A stretch of DNA of 64,000 nt from NCBI RefSeq assembly GCF_001540865.1, contig NC_033636.1:5569156-5633155 (forward strand), written 5' to 3'. Positions 48,705-60,911 of this stretch are shown here, piece after piece (positions within the stretch are counted from its first letter, which is position 1; each line of letters begins with the position of its first letter). The translations under genes were made by a program, and so were the position numbers. The notes below the pieces were generated by a model. It had not been told where the DNA came from. It did no database searches and saw only the letters and a list, made by a program, of their open reading frames with translations. Source of the DNA: Ananas comosus (Eukaryota; Streptophyta; Magnoliopsida; Poales; Bromeliaceae).

Positions 48705-49600
48705 CCAGTTTGCATAAAAATCCATAGTTTTTGTATTTTTTGCAAAAAACGGACCATCAATTTGAATTTTGCATATTTGGTTTCAGATTTTTAATAGCTA
48801 GCCAAAAATACCTTTATTCTTTTTTTCTCTTTTTTTTTTTTTCCTTTCTCTCGTTCATCTTTTTCTCTACTCCAATTCGTACTCCTCTCTCCCGCAATTG
48901 TATGCTCTTCATCCTTCTCCTCTTTTCCTTCTCCTCTCCTCCACAACCCATATTGATGTTTGTGTACGCTCTCTCTACTCACCCACACCTCTGTCAACTT
49001 GTTGTCATAGGATAATTGCACAATAGCGAATGGTAAGGCTACATCTAAGCGCAATCGGCCCGTGAATGTTGGCGGCGATAAGAGTGCCATAGTACATGAG
49101 GATGATTAGAGAGAAGAGCGTAGTCGGCTGGCAGGCGGGGGCGTAGTGGTTTTTTTTTCTTTCTGTCTTTTTTACTAGCAGAAAGCGAGGGAGGGGCGCG
49201 GGGAGTGGATGCTGCAGAAAGGAGGACGGGACTGCTGACAGTGTGAAAAAAAAATCTTAGAGATGCGGAGAAAAAATATATTATGTTAATTTTCTTCCCT
49301 GTGATAGACCAATTATCTGATTGTAGCTTTATAAAAAGCAAGAAGCAGAATGCAGAAGAAGATGACGAGCTTACATCTATTAGCGAAAGTTGATTTTTAG
49401 ATTAAAAATTGTATTTTTTGAGTTCAAAAGTTACATCATTTATAAATTATTGACGATAAAACGTAACATTATAAAATAAAAAGTTGCACTATTGAGATTA
49501 AGTTAAAATTGTGGACTTAAATTATACTATTAAAATTATTATGAGAAAGCGTCAAATAGTAGATATAGGCCAATTTTGCATAAAATGGTAACGTGAATTA
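48705..49600. mobile_element. MULE-like element with GGCCAGTTTGCATAAAAA end (arm 1)
   Basis: Opens with the same end type as the Pack-MULE-like element at 42084. It is inverted relative to 54786-55540, which is its counterpart in arm 2, and resembles 51505-52243. The interior has CT-rich and weakly coding-like sequence ending in GAGTGCCATAGTACATGAGG, and TGCAAC-type units at the right. No transposase. Confidence 0.5.
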
Positions 49601-49624
49601 GTTCAACAATATAACTTTTACTTT

Positions 49625-50955
49625 AGTGGTTAAATGTTAATTCATACAGGTCCCCAGAAAACATGTCGTGATTGGATAATATCGCCTTGCAAAGTTCAAC
49701 TTTCATAATTTATCCCTGCCAAATCTATGTATTCAGATATGTCCTCTGGTAGCATCGTTAGAGAACTGTTTAATTTTAACAGGTAGATTCGATGAAATGA
49801 TATTATTTGACATCAGCAAACTCCATTTTGTCTCTTCCTATTTCTCTTTTCGGGCTGTCGGGTAGCGGACAGCGATGGCGACGCGGAGATTTGTCGGAGT
49901 TAGTGGCGACGGAGACAAGGCTGGTGGCCTGCAACGACGAGGGGGGCAAGGTGCCATCTGATATAGAAAGAGAGGAAAGGTTCGAGAAAGAGGAGGAAAG
50001 GAAAGGAACGAAAAATGAAAAAAGAATGAGAGGGAAATGAAAATGAGGAGAAAAGAAGAGAAAGAAGAAGAGATAAAAATTTGTCAATTTAACTTATTTA
50101 ATTAAACATGGTTAATATTTTAACTGTGTGCTTAACAAATTTCTTTTAACGAATCTAACGGCAGTGTGGTATTTCCCGGAGGAGTTCAGACGTACAGGCT
50201 TGTCGACACTCTGGAGAGTGTCGGACAAGTCTGAGTGCGTTGGCGCGGAAATGACGCTAAACGATCAGTGGGGATGCGAGAAGCAGAATTATGCATTGAA
50301 TCTGTAAATACAATTTTCTACTGCTGTACTATACAACTAAGGCGTACCGGTAACTGCTATACCGTTTAACAATCGAGAGTGTACAGGTACATTGCGCATA
50401 ACTCCGGCCAGACTGCTTTCGGTTGCCATTTTGTACCGGTTACAACGCCCGTGTACCAGTACACCGGAGTAGAGTAAGAGGGCTTTTTTGTATTTTCTTC
50501 CCTGTTGTCTCACCACACCTCTGCTTATTCCCTCCTATATAGGGTAGAGAAGACAGCAGAGAGGAGATTTTCTAGCGTGCCTCTCTCTCTCTCTCTTGGC
50601 TTGTGTCGTGCGGGGAAGGAGCTCGGGTCGTGTTGAGAGTTTCGCCGACGTTCGCGCGGTGACGTTGAGTGTACGTTCGCTGCTTAGTGAGATCCACGAG
50701 GAGACGGCAGGTCTCCTCCGTTCTCGACGTCACGCAGGATGTGGATTAGCTTATCGAGGAGGTGAATCGTCGGTTTGTCTTCTAAGTATATAGAGATGTG
50801 CATGTGTCGTTTTAGTTGTTTTTGCATTTCTATTTTGCTCGATTCATCAGATTTGGACGTTTCTTTAAAAAAACTGAATTGAGTCTAGTGCTTACTAAAT
50901 CTACTTGCCACATGTTGGACTTGGATATGATTTAGGAGAAAACCTCGCCGATTCT
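49625..50955. mobile_element. MULE/MITE-like element with truncated solo LTR (arm 1)
   Basis: GTTAATTCATACAGGTCCCC at about 49628 is the inverted counterpart of the end at 54760-54781. At 50165 LTR sequence starts (TGTGGTATTTCCC) directly after GGCAG, the same insertion site as the solo LTR in arm 2. The LTR similarity stops at about 50955, next to a (TA)n tract. Confidence 0.65.
50165..50955 (+). repeat. Truncated Tekay-like LTR, inverted relative to 52363-54249
   Basis: Aligns as the reverse complement of about 53440-54249, including the TACCGGTA motifs and the CCTCCTATATAGGG TATA-box region (50533-50546). Many small indels compared with arm 2. Confidence 0.75.

Positions 50956-50959
<4 letters not shown>

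Positions 50960-51007
<48 letters not shown>
50960..51007. repeat. (TA)n microsatellite at the arm 1 breakpoint
   Basis: About 24 TA units exactly where homology to arm 2 ends. Confidence 0.95.
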
Positions 51008-51010
<3 letters not shown>

Positions 51011-51504
51011 GAAAGGTTATTAGGGAGGTACATTTATTTTTGTTTAAAACTCTCTTTTCAATTGTTATTAGAACTGCGACCAATTGCCGCAATATAAATC
51101 AAATCAAACATCAAATTTAGATCTGCATACAGTTACAACTATGTGGAACCAAAAAACCCCTAAAGTACCCCTAAAGTAAAGTCAGGAAAGCTACAAAGCA
51201 ACACAATATCTCTTTGACCCTCCAGTGTTAGGGATATAATCTTCTAAATGCACTTCTATCGTATTGTGATTTTATCAATATATTTCAAAACTAGAAATAT
51301 CACCAATGCCCTAATAAATATTAGAAATATTCTTAAATGTCCTATTAATAACAATTCATTAAATTGGATTGATATTTCTAAAGTTTTATTTTACCTCCCA
51401 ATAAACTAGAAACTTATTAAATTTATCATCAAATGAGCAATTTTTATAAATTTAACAAGTACTTTATAAGAAAAATTAACCAAACAAACATGATCAATCA
51501 TACA
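51008..51504. other. Spacer of the inverted duplication, no gene seen
   Basis: AT-rich, no recognised repeat or coding sequence. Confidence 0.4.
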
Positions 51505-52235
51505 CCTGATAAGGAATTAAAAAATCCACCAGTTTTGCATTTTTGCAAAAATGAGTCATCATTTTGAGTTTTGTAGATTCGGGAATTTATTGTAAATTAA
51601 CCAAAATACTCTTATTCCTTTTTCTATATCATTTTTTTTTTCTCGTTCGTTTTGTTTTGTTCCTCTGGCTCACGGTTCAAATTCCTCCTTTTCTTCCTAG
51701 CCTTCTCCTCCTGCTTCCTCTCCCTTCTCTTCTGCCTCCACCGCCCCACACTAACACTGTGTTCCACTCTTTTACCTTGCCTATACCTCCACCGACGCCG
51801 GCTCGGATATGGGACAGATCGCGGAGATGCGGCCGTGGCGAAGCGGATGGTTGCGGATGGCGATGGCGACGACAACGACAGTGCCATAGGATTTGAGGAT
51901 GACGGGTAGGGAAAGCATGTCAGAACGGGGGTAGCATCTGCGGTAGAAGGCGATGGTAGATAAGATGTAAAGGATGGTAGAAAAAGAAGAATAAAGAATA
52001 AAAAGAAAAAATAAAGAAAAAACTAATTTTCTTCTCCTGGAAATACCATCATATGTTGTGGCCATTACAGAAAAAATAAGAAGCAAAAAGGAAAGAAAAA
52101 AAGAAGACAAAATTATACTGTTTGAGATGAAAATTATATCGTTTGAGATGAAAGTTGTACTTTTTGAGGTAAAAATTGCAGCATTTAAAATTATTTGAAA
52201 CTAAGTTTAAACTATTTGAGAGTAAGTTCCACCAC
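51505..52235. mobile_element. MULE-like element, third copy of the family
   Basis: AAAAAATCCACCAGTTTTGC near the left end, CT-rich then GC-rich interior with AGTGCCATAGGATTTGAGG as in 49070-49110, and degenerate GTTTGAGATGAAA units at the right. Non-coding as far as can be told. Confidence 0.5.
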
Positions 52236-52243
52236 ATAAAGTA

Positions 52244-54781
52244 AAGGGTTAATTGCATACAGATCCCCACAAACATGATGAATTGCAGATATATACCTAC
52301 AAAGTTCAACTTTTATAAGTTATCCCTGCAGAAATCCTAATGTATTCAGATATGTCCCTGCCTGTCACGCCCTGGATTACACGTTCCCCGGACACACCGA
52401 CAAATCCGCTGTACACAAAGAAATTTTTCCTGTATACGAAGCGTAGCTGTACCTGTAACAAATACAATACTACAACCAGTAGTATAGAGCTGCTCGAATA
52501 AAACTGGTATAAACAAGAACAAGTTCCATATACATACATACGTCCAGGTATACAAAAATGCTCGCCCAGTGAGATACAACAAGTATGTATAAGAAACACA
52601 AAAACTAGCACTACCTACAGCTGGTAACCTCTCGAACAGCAGCAACTGGGAAGGGCTCTAACTGGCAACGCCTTTGCCACGATCAGTCTCCGAGGAAGCA
52701 GCAGGCGGAACAGCAGGCTCTGCAAAAATAGGATAACAACTGGGCGTGAGAACTACTGTAAAAACAAGTAGTCATCAGTAGGTACCGCCCTCAATATCGT
52801 CGGTCCACCCACCAAGTCTACAGAAGGGAGCAAAGATAGTAGAAGAATGCTGGAAGGAAATCTACAGCTACAAGTCACTACACTATCATGCTCTACACTG
52901 ACAAACTGTAGGAAATGTCAATTCTGACCCAATCCAACTGGGACTGTAAGCCTACCCGTCCCTGGGACTGTGAACACACCCGTCCCGCCCGGTTGCGACT
53001 ATACAACTACCTCCACACTAAGCGGTCTGTGGAGAGCAAGTCCAACATGCACGAACGACATCAATGCGAAAGCACAACGCCCGTCTCCGGAGTGGCATTC
53101 GTGGGAGATACTCAACTGAGTATGCAGCGTATCTCTGTCAAGCTCAATCAGGCTCTCACAAGCCAAAGTCAAGTAACCGAATCTAACTAGTTTAACAACC
53201 AACAGGTCACGTGCCCTCGGCACAATCTGACGCCAAAACGGCGATATGGGTCCACCGTCAACCCCGACGGCACCCAACAGTCCGGAATAGTCTGAACGCT
53301 ACTGTGAAAATACGCTAGGCATCCCAGCACGAGTGTAACAGCTATCTAAACTACCTGGGGTATCCACCACGCTGAAACTGCAGCGATACAAAATTGCAAC
53401 GGCTCCTAAAGCTAAATCGGGTAGTTTAAGCATGTGACAGGTTTAAATCGCAGGTTTTCTCCTAAATCATATCCAAGTCCAACATGTGCAAGTAGATTTA
53501 GTAACACTAGACTCCAATTCAGATTTTTGTAAAAGAAACTCCAAATCTATGAATCGAGCAAATAGAAAATGCAAAAACAACTACAACGACACATGCCGAC
53601 TATCTCTATATACTTAGAAGACAAACCGACGATTAACCCACCTCGATAGCTAATCCCAATCCTGCGTGACGTCGAGAACGGAGGAATCGCACCCTTGCCG
53701 GTCTCCTCGTGATGCTACGACGACGAACGTACACTCGAACGGCACCGCGGCGCGACGTCGGCGAAACTCCAACACCACCCGAGCTCCTCCTCCGCACGTA
53801 CAGCCAAGCTCAAGAGAGAGAGAGAGAGCACAGCTAGAACATCTCCTCTCTGCTTCTCTCTACCCTATATAGGAGGGAAAAGAGGTGGGTGAAGACAACG
53901 AGGGAAGAAAATACCAAAAAGCCCTCTTACCTACCCTGGTGTACTGGTACACGGGCGGTTGTACCGGTACAAATGGCAACCCGAGAGCAGTCTGCGCGGA
54001 GTTATGCGCAATGTACCTGTACACCTCCGATGTTGTACCGGTATAGCAAGATGTACCGGTACGCCTTGATGGTTGTATCAGTACAGCAAGTAGAAAATCT
54101 GTATTTAGCAGATTCAATGCTAATTTCTGCTCTCGCATCCCCACTGAGTCCGTTTAGCGTCCATTTCGCGCCAACGCTACTCAGACTTGTCCCGACACTC
54201 TCCAGAGCTGTCGACAAGCCTGTACTGCTGAACTCCAGGGAATACCACACTGCCGTTAGGATTCGTTAAAGAAATTTAGTTAAGCACAGTTAAAATATTT
54301 AACCATGGTTAATTAATAAGTTAAATTGACAATTTTATCCTTCTTCTTCTTTCTCTTCTTTTTCTCCTCATTTTCTCCTCATTCTTTTTTCTTTTTCGTT
54401 TCCTTTTCCTTTTCCTCCTCTTTCTACGAACCTTTTCCTCCTCTTTCTATGAATCAGTGGCACCTTCGCCCTCCGCCTCGTCGTTGCAGGCCACAGCCTT
54501 GTCCTCGTCGGCCACAACTCCGACAAGCTCCGCGTCGCCATCGCTGTCCGCTCCCACAGCCCGAAAAGGAAAAGGAAGAGAAAAATGGAGATTTGTGAGG
54601 GCAAAAATATCATTTCACGAATCTACTGTTAAAAATTAAACAGTTCTCTAACGGATGCTAACCAGAGGGACATATCTGAATACATTAGGATTTTGCAGGG
54701 ATAAATTATGAAAGTTGAACTTTGCAGGGATATATCTGCAATTCACCATGTTTGCGGGGACCTGTATGAAATTAACCCTAA
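52244..54781. mobile_element. TIR element carrying a solo LTR (arm 2)
   Basis: TIRs: GGGTTAATTGCATACAGATC at 52244 and the inverted GGACCTGTATGAAATTAACCC ending at 54781, with about 110 bases of inverted similarity (AGTTCAACTTTTATAAGTTA and so on). The interior is CT-rich and GC-rich (54340-54560). The solo LTR 52363-54249 lies just inside the left TIR. Confidence 0.7.
52363..54249 (-). repeat. Solo LTR of Tekay-like family, TSD CTGCC
   Basis: 1887 bp, TGTCACGCCC...AATACCACA on the plus strand, with perfect 5-base duplications CTGCC at 52358-52362 and 54250-54254. No internal region or second LTR, so it is the product of LTR-LTR recombination. Diverged from the full-length element's LTRs (shorter by about 320 bases) but shares the TACCGGTAC cluster and has a better TATA box (CTATATAGG, 53865-53873). 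Confidence 0.9.
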
Positions 54782-54785
54782 AGTA

Positions 54786-55540
54786 AAAGTTATATTGTTG
54801 AGACTAATTCACACCATTTTATGCAAATTGGCCTAATATCTACTATTTGAGGCTTAGTCTCAAATAATTTTAAATAGTATAATTTAAGTCTCAAACAATT
54901 TAACTTAATCTCAAATAGTGCAACTTTTATTTTATATGGTACAATTTTATCTCAAATAATTTTAAATGATGTAACTTTTGACTCAAAAAATACAATTTTT
55001 ATCTTAAAGAATGCAACTTTCGCCTTAAATAGTGTAACTTCGTCATCTTCTTCTTGCATCTCTGCTTCTTGGCCTTTCTTATAAAGCTACAACAGATAAT
55101 GGTCTTCACAGGGGAAGAAAATTAACATATATATTTTTTCTCCCATCCTCTAGTTCTATGGCACTCTTATCGCCGCCACCATTCACGGCCATGCGCTTAG
55201 ATGTAGCCTCACATTCGCTATTTGTGCAATATCCGAGACAAAGTTGACAGAGGTGTGGGTGAGTAAGAGAGCGGAGCACAACATCAATATGGGGTTGTGG
55301 AGGAGGAGGAGAAGAGAGAAAGAGAGGAAGGAGATGAAGAGGAAGCAATTGCGGGGAGGAGGGAGACGAATTGGGAGTAGAGGAAAAAGATGAACGAGAG
55401 AAAGGAAAAAAAAAAAAAAAGAGAAAAAAGATATTTTGGCTAGCTTATTAAAAATTCGAACCAAATATGCAAAATTCAAAATGATGGTCCGTTTTTGCAA
55501 AAATACAAAACTGATGGATTTTTATGCAAACTGGCCAATA
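54786..55540. mobile_element. MULE-like element (arm 2), inverted counterpart of 48705-49600
   Basis: Ends with ATTTTTATGCAAACTGGCC at the right. Interior in reverse order to arm 1: TGCAAC-type units, then the CTAGTTCTATGGCACTC segment, then GA-rich. Confidence 0.55.
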
Positions 55541-55746
55541 ACAAATATTCTAAATAAAAAATAAAAAAATAAAATGTACTAATATTTTGCCTTATAAAAA
55601 ATAGTTAATGATAAAAACATCATTTTAGTAGGTTATCTAGTGTTTTACGTAATACTTGAATTTGTTCAAAAATTTAAATTTGTACTTTGGGTCAATTAAA
55701 ATATTTGTATTTTACTCCTTTGATTTGGGAACTGAGTTAAAACTTA

Positions 55747-56580
55747 GGACGTGTTTGGTTCGTTTCTTTTTCACCATAGAATCAGAATAGGAATGGGTTA
55801 ATCCGTTTGTGGGTGTTTGGTATGCGGGAGTCCCATTCCGATTCCGATTCCCGAGTGGAATGGGAATCCCCCAATCACCGGCCTAGGAGGCCGGATTGGA
55901 AATTGAATCCGGATGAAATGGATATTTATTCGAATTAAATTTATTTTTTCAACTTTTTTAATTAAAATATGAGTTAAAATTTAAAAATTAAATATATAAT
56001 TTTTAAATTTTAATTTGAACTTAAATTAAAAATTAATATTTAATTAAGTATTTCGAATCTAACTTATGAATTTGAATTTAAATTAAATTTTAATTTATAT
56101 AAAGTTTTATTCAAATTTTATTTCAAACTTAAATTAAATTTATGGATTCAAATTAACATTTAAATTGTAATTTTAAGTTTGAATTTGAATAAATCAAAAT
56201 TTAATTTCATATTTTGAATTATCCACTCANATAAATCAAAATTTAGTTTCATATTTTGAATTATCCACTCAACTTCAAAGTTTAATTTTTTTAAAAAAAA
56301 TAGATTTAAAATTTTGACATTATTTCAAAATTTTGATTTTTAATATTTAATTTTTAATTTGAATTTAAATTAATATATTATAAAGATAATGTTAGTATAT
56401 TAAGTTAATTACGTTTTTTATATCCACCTGAACCAAACAACGACAATGGGAATGATTTATTCCGATTCCGATTCAGGTGATGAACCAAACAGAATTAAGT
56501 AATGAGTCATTCTGATTCTGATTCCAGTTTATTTTGATTCCGATTCCGATTCCGACTCCGACTTCAAACCAAACACGCTC
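55747..56580. mobile_element. Tourist-like MITE (arm 2), inverted counterpart of 46047-48497
   Basis: GGACGTGTTTGGTTCG at the left and AAACCAAACACGCTC at the right. TTA lies on the inner side, but ATA instead of TTA on the outer side. A single N at 56230 is flanked by 41-base direct copies (56189-56229 and 56231-56271), a gap-closure scar. Confidence 0.7.
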
Positions 56581-57166
56581 ATAGAGTATCGTCAGATTTA
56601 ATCGCCGATTCAAATTTAGCCGAGTTTGATAAATATGGGAATAGATAATGGCCAAGGCTGATCGACCGAGACAGCTAATGCAAATAATTCTGAGGAATGA
56701 CAAACGAAGATGGCAGATGAATTAAAATTTTTAAATAAAATGAAATCAAATCAAATAAATAAACCCACAAATAATGAAAATGAGTACAGTTAGAGAAATG
56801 CAAATGTGAAGGTATTCTTCTTACTATAAAGTATTCTTATTCTTCTTACTATAATGAAAATAAATAAACCCACAAATAATGAAAATGCGAAGGTATTCTT
56901 CTTCTTCACAAGAAGATCTCACAATTACAATCATTTTCCTCTCTTTTACAAGTTTTATCTTACTATAAAGTTTACTCAAGCTTAAAAACAGTAGAAAGCT
57001 ATAAAAAAAAATTACAGCATTAGAAGCACATCCTTATGCAATTGAAGCACCAAAACTTCCTTTTCATAGCAAAACTCCAAAATGTGCTCGTTATTAATAT
57101 GTTTATGCAATTTCAGGCACCGAAAACAACTTTAGGGTGCCCATTTCCATAATAATGATTTCGCAC
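56581..57166. other. Intergenic DNA with a local duplication, no gene seen
   Basis: Short segments such as AAATAAACCCACAAATAATG and GGTATTCTTCTT occur twice (about 56756-56820 and 56862-56905). No coding region. Confidence 0.45.
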
Positions 57167-57888
57167 TGTTGAGCCAATTAAGCGAGAATCGGATTTAGGT
57201 GCGAATATTCCCTTCAAAAGCGTCTTTTGGGTCGTGCATCGGGAGCACCGGAAGACGGTATCACGCCAATTGAATGAAGTTACGGCAACCGCAAGCAGTT
57301 ACATGCGGTTCCAATTGACTAGAAGTGGTCCGGAATATGAGGAGATAATAGCCGATCGTGAAATAACTGATCAAAGGGGGCTATCTACAAATAGGGTTTA
57401 ATACCCCAAAAGGGGTCTTCGTCCCTGCGCACAAAAGACCACTTTTATTTTCTTGCATCTTTCTTTCTCGTATTTACTTGTTTTTCCTAGGAGTAGTTCC
57501 TGTAACTTAGCACCCCGGAGTCTGTCTGCCCTTTGGGCATCACTCCATTGTAGACTAAAACCCATCCCTCTGTACTTTCCCCGGTTCCATTTAATAGAAA
57601 GTCATTTTTCAGCCATTCCAGCCGACTAGATCTCGTGTTGTTTTAGCCATTCGGGTCTTCTCTCTGCCTACTTTTTGGCTTGATTCAAGTATTCAGCTCA
57701 TCCCAGCCGAACCGATTCTCTTATAAAGGTTTTGAACCCTGCTAACCCGATTTCTCGTCAGCCTAATCGCTTGATCTATCGAAGGGCGCATACTTCGAGG
57801 GTCATCCTTCGCAGCCGTTTCAATCCCGACGCGCTTCCAGAGGAAAACCTTTGACCGGGTCAAAGGTCGGGGAATTTCGGCTCCAACA
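57167..57888 (+). repeat. 5' LTR of Tat-clade element, 722 bp
   Basis: Bounded by TGTTGAGCC and GGCTCCAACA, a perfect inverted TGTTG/CAACA pair, followed at once by the conserved Tat-type leader (TTTGGCACACCCGGTGGG). The 3' LTR lies beyond the window. A TACAAATAG at about 57388 may be the TATA region. Confidence 0.75.
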
Positions 57889-57889
57889 A

Positions 57890-57912
57890 ATTTTTGGCAC
57901 ACCCGGTGGGAC
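57890..57912 (+). other. Primer binding site and leader of Tat element
   Basis: TGGCACACCCGGTGGGAC begins 6 bases after the LTR. Position and TGG start fit a PBS. I cannot assign the tRNA with confidence. Confidence 0.6.
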
Positions 57913-57949
57913 ACCAACATAAGGTAAATTTGCATTATATATATAAAGT

Positions 57950-59498
57950 ATGGCTGATGATAACGCCATGAATCTTCGTAATAGGGCTATCCCTAGAAAT
58001 TCTGGGAGTGAACAACCCAGTAATTCAGAGAATGTATTAGAACGCCAAGCAGTCCTACCCGCTGAGGGTGAAACCAATGGTCAATCTGTCCAACAGGAGC
58101 CTAATTTGACCCAGGCGCTTGGTCAAATGACTCGGGTCCTACAAACTTTGGACCAAAATAGTCATGCAAGTACTGCACGGCTGGATGCCGTCTTGGCCGC
58201 AATCACGACCTCTAATGAGAACATCGTCCGAATAGGGCAGTTGTTAGCCCGGAATGAACAGCCGATAACAGGCCTACAAGCGCCTGTGATGACACCGGTG
58301 TTAAAGAATTCAGTAACACCAATAAGTGGTCAGCCCCAATACCAGGGGGCACCATATCAAGCGGCTTATAGACCGGCTGTCGGTAATGCCGGTCAACAGT
58401 CAGAAATAGCTTGGGGGTTACCTCCACCCCCTCCAGTAGCAGTGTACCAGTCTCAGAATGTAGGGGCTAGGGGGCAAGCTCCAAATGTACAAGGGGTTAA
58501 TCCCGTAGTGCAAAATATCGGAGTTCCACTCCCACCGAACCCAGCACCAGCGTAACCCCTCTACAGGGGATTAATAATGAAATTTATGCACAAATAGAAG
58601 AAGCCATCCGGAATACTTTCAGAGTAGGCGCAAGGCCGGCAATGCGGCCCGTTTTCAGGTCACCATATCCTGCAAACATAGATATAGAACACCCATATCC
58701 GGCAAATTGGAAGATGCCGAAGTTTGATAAGTTTTCCGGCGACGAGACCGAGAATACGGTCGAGCACGTCGCACGGTTTACAGCTCAGTGCCGTAAGGCC
58801 GCGGCAGATCCATTTTTAAAGTTGAGGTTATTTAATACTTCATTGACTAAAACAGCTTTTACCTGGTACAAGAGTTTACCTGCTAACTCTGTCCGAGATT
58901 GGGATGAGTTAGAAGGTAAATTTCATGAACAGTTTTATAGAACTGAGCCAGAACTATCAGTAGCGGATTTGGTTCAATTCAAACAAAGAACAGGATAATC
59001 GGTTGATGATATTTAAACCGATTCAAGACTGTTCGAAGCCGTTGTTTTGTAAGAATGCCGGAATCGAAGTTTGCCAAAATTGCATTCAATGGCATGCATT
59101 TCAAAATTAAAGATCATTTTGAGGATAAATTTTTTTCAAATCTTTTTGATTTGGGAGTTCGGGTTGCTCAATACGAGCAATTTCGAAAAGGTAATAATGA
59201 AGATCGGCCCAGATGGAGCCGAAACAAAGATTGGAATAAAGGAAAGGAGAAAAATATCTCTTTCCTTAAAGAGTCTTCGGCTCATGAAGAACCGAATTCG
59301 TCTGAGGAAAATGAGGATTCGGCTGATGAAGCCGAAATTTGTGCTGCCGAAATGGTGAGAAACAACCAACCATACAAATGTGCTTTGTTAAGACCTGCCA
59401 AGTCAAGAGAGACGAAAGCACATGTATCTACTTTTAGTTATTCGTTTGATATAGCAAAAACCGATTTGATTTTTGATCGGTTGCTAAGGGACGGATGA
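57950..59498 (+). pseudogene. Tat element gag, N-terminal and capsid part, frameshifted
   Basis: 57950-58555 encodes a disordered Gln/Asn/Pro-rich N-terminal region. The frame shifts before 58560, and capsid-like sequence follows at 58575-58998 (NWKMPKFDKFSGDE, FHEQFYRTE; retrotransposon Gag-type). It stops at 58996-58998, then shifts and continues at 59055-59498 with an acidic Glu/Asn-rich segment. Non-functional. Confidence 0.75.
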
Positions 59499-60911
59499 AT
59501 TAAACTACAGGAGGGTCAAACTATACCTCCTGTAGAAGAACTAAAACGCAGAAGATATTGCAAATGGCACTATTCTTGGAGCTATAAAACTAGTGAATGT
59601 ACTACCTTCAAGAGGCAAATCCAAAAAGAGATAAATGAAGGTCGACTTATCTTTGCCGACCAAGAAAATAAGGATATGAAAATTGATAAGAATCCTTTTC
59701 CATCACAGGTCAACGCCGTGAACATGAAAGGAAAAGGAAAAGCGACTACGAAAAGGCAGATCCAAGAAGAAATAGACGAGGGTCGACTCATATTATCCGA
59801 CTAGAAAAATGAAAATAAAGTAATTAACAGAAATTCGTTTCCGTTTCAGGTTAATATGGTGAATGTTAAAGGAAAAGAGATTTTGGACAAGGAGACTGCA
59901 GACAACGTGGCCCATGCTAAAAAGTATCTTCGGCTTTGCATAAGGTGCAAGGCCGAAATGACAAAAAAAGACTGGGAAACCATTGTGAATGCCAAGAAAA
60001 GGGGCAGCGAATGGAATGAGTTGATAGCGTTTCCTGAGGATTGGGATGACATTCCTGATCGTGAAGACCAAGAAGAAGAAGGCTCAGACGCGGCCTCCAA
60101 TGACACTGAACCAGAAGTGAAATAGGTTCAACGCAAACAAGACATGTTGATGCAGAAGATTCTGCATGATTACTACAACAATAGGCGTGACGAGCATCAA
60201 GGCCGATGGGACTACCAGGGTAGACCTTTCGGCACCAAGCCAAGGATTCCTGGATATCGGCCACATTGGCAGCATCAAACGAGGCCGAGACCAGAACCGA
60301 AATTCGAGGGAATAACCGAGGGAGACATAGAATTCCTCGGTCGAAGATTAGTCAACGAGTTAGGCATTCAGCCTTGGCCGAGATCTTGGGAGAGGGGAAA
60401 AATTTTGAAAAATCATCTGAGGGCAGTAAAGGTATCGGCGGACGTGCCAGTGAATGAATGGCACGAAGTTGAGGTTAAACCATTGGCCAGATGGCAGGGG
60501 ACGATGTTGACGAAAACTCAAAAGCGTCGGCAGCAGAAGATGCAAGCCGAGGCAAGACAACACTACGAAGAAGCGAAAGGGATAAGGCTCAATGTTTGGA
60601 GGCACCCTGATGAACAATCACATCCTTTTCGCCCAATGAGAAATGACCATGAGGCAGGCGGCTCATCGCCTGCCCCTCGGATGAAGTTAAGAATAGAACG
60701 GCCAACCGAGGCCGAGTCAGAAGAAAAAATGAGCAGGAGGGAGTTAGAAGACAAAATAGCTTCCCTCGAAACGATGATCAAGCGAGAAAGATGGCCCCCT
60801 AAAGAAAGGGAGGTCCGGATGGAGAGTGACTCTTCAGCCGAGACGGCAAAGGAGTCGGAGGAAAAAAAATAAAGAACTAAAGAAAAATCAGCCAAAGAGT
60901 CGCCGGCTGAG
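59499..60911 (+). pseudogene. Tat element gag C-terminal/linker region with internal duplication
   Basis: Lys/Glu-rich sequence including a repeated unit (about 59602-59740 and 59741-59870, each with a KRQIQ-EI-EGRLI core and ending NVKGK or NMKGK). A pair of cysteines (CIRCKAE near 59940) may be a zinc-binding remnant. 59856-60872 is one frame, interrupted at 60123-60125 and again at 60870-60872. Confidence 0.6.

Noticed and set aside
50596..50793. 65-codon plus-strand frame after a TATA box
   Set aside because: It is inside a truncated retrotransposon LTR and not preserved in the cleaner copy at 53.6-54.2 kb.
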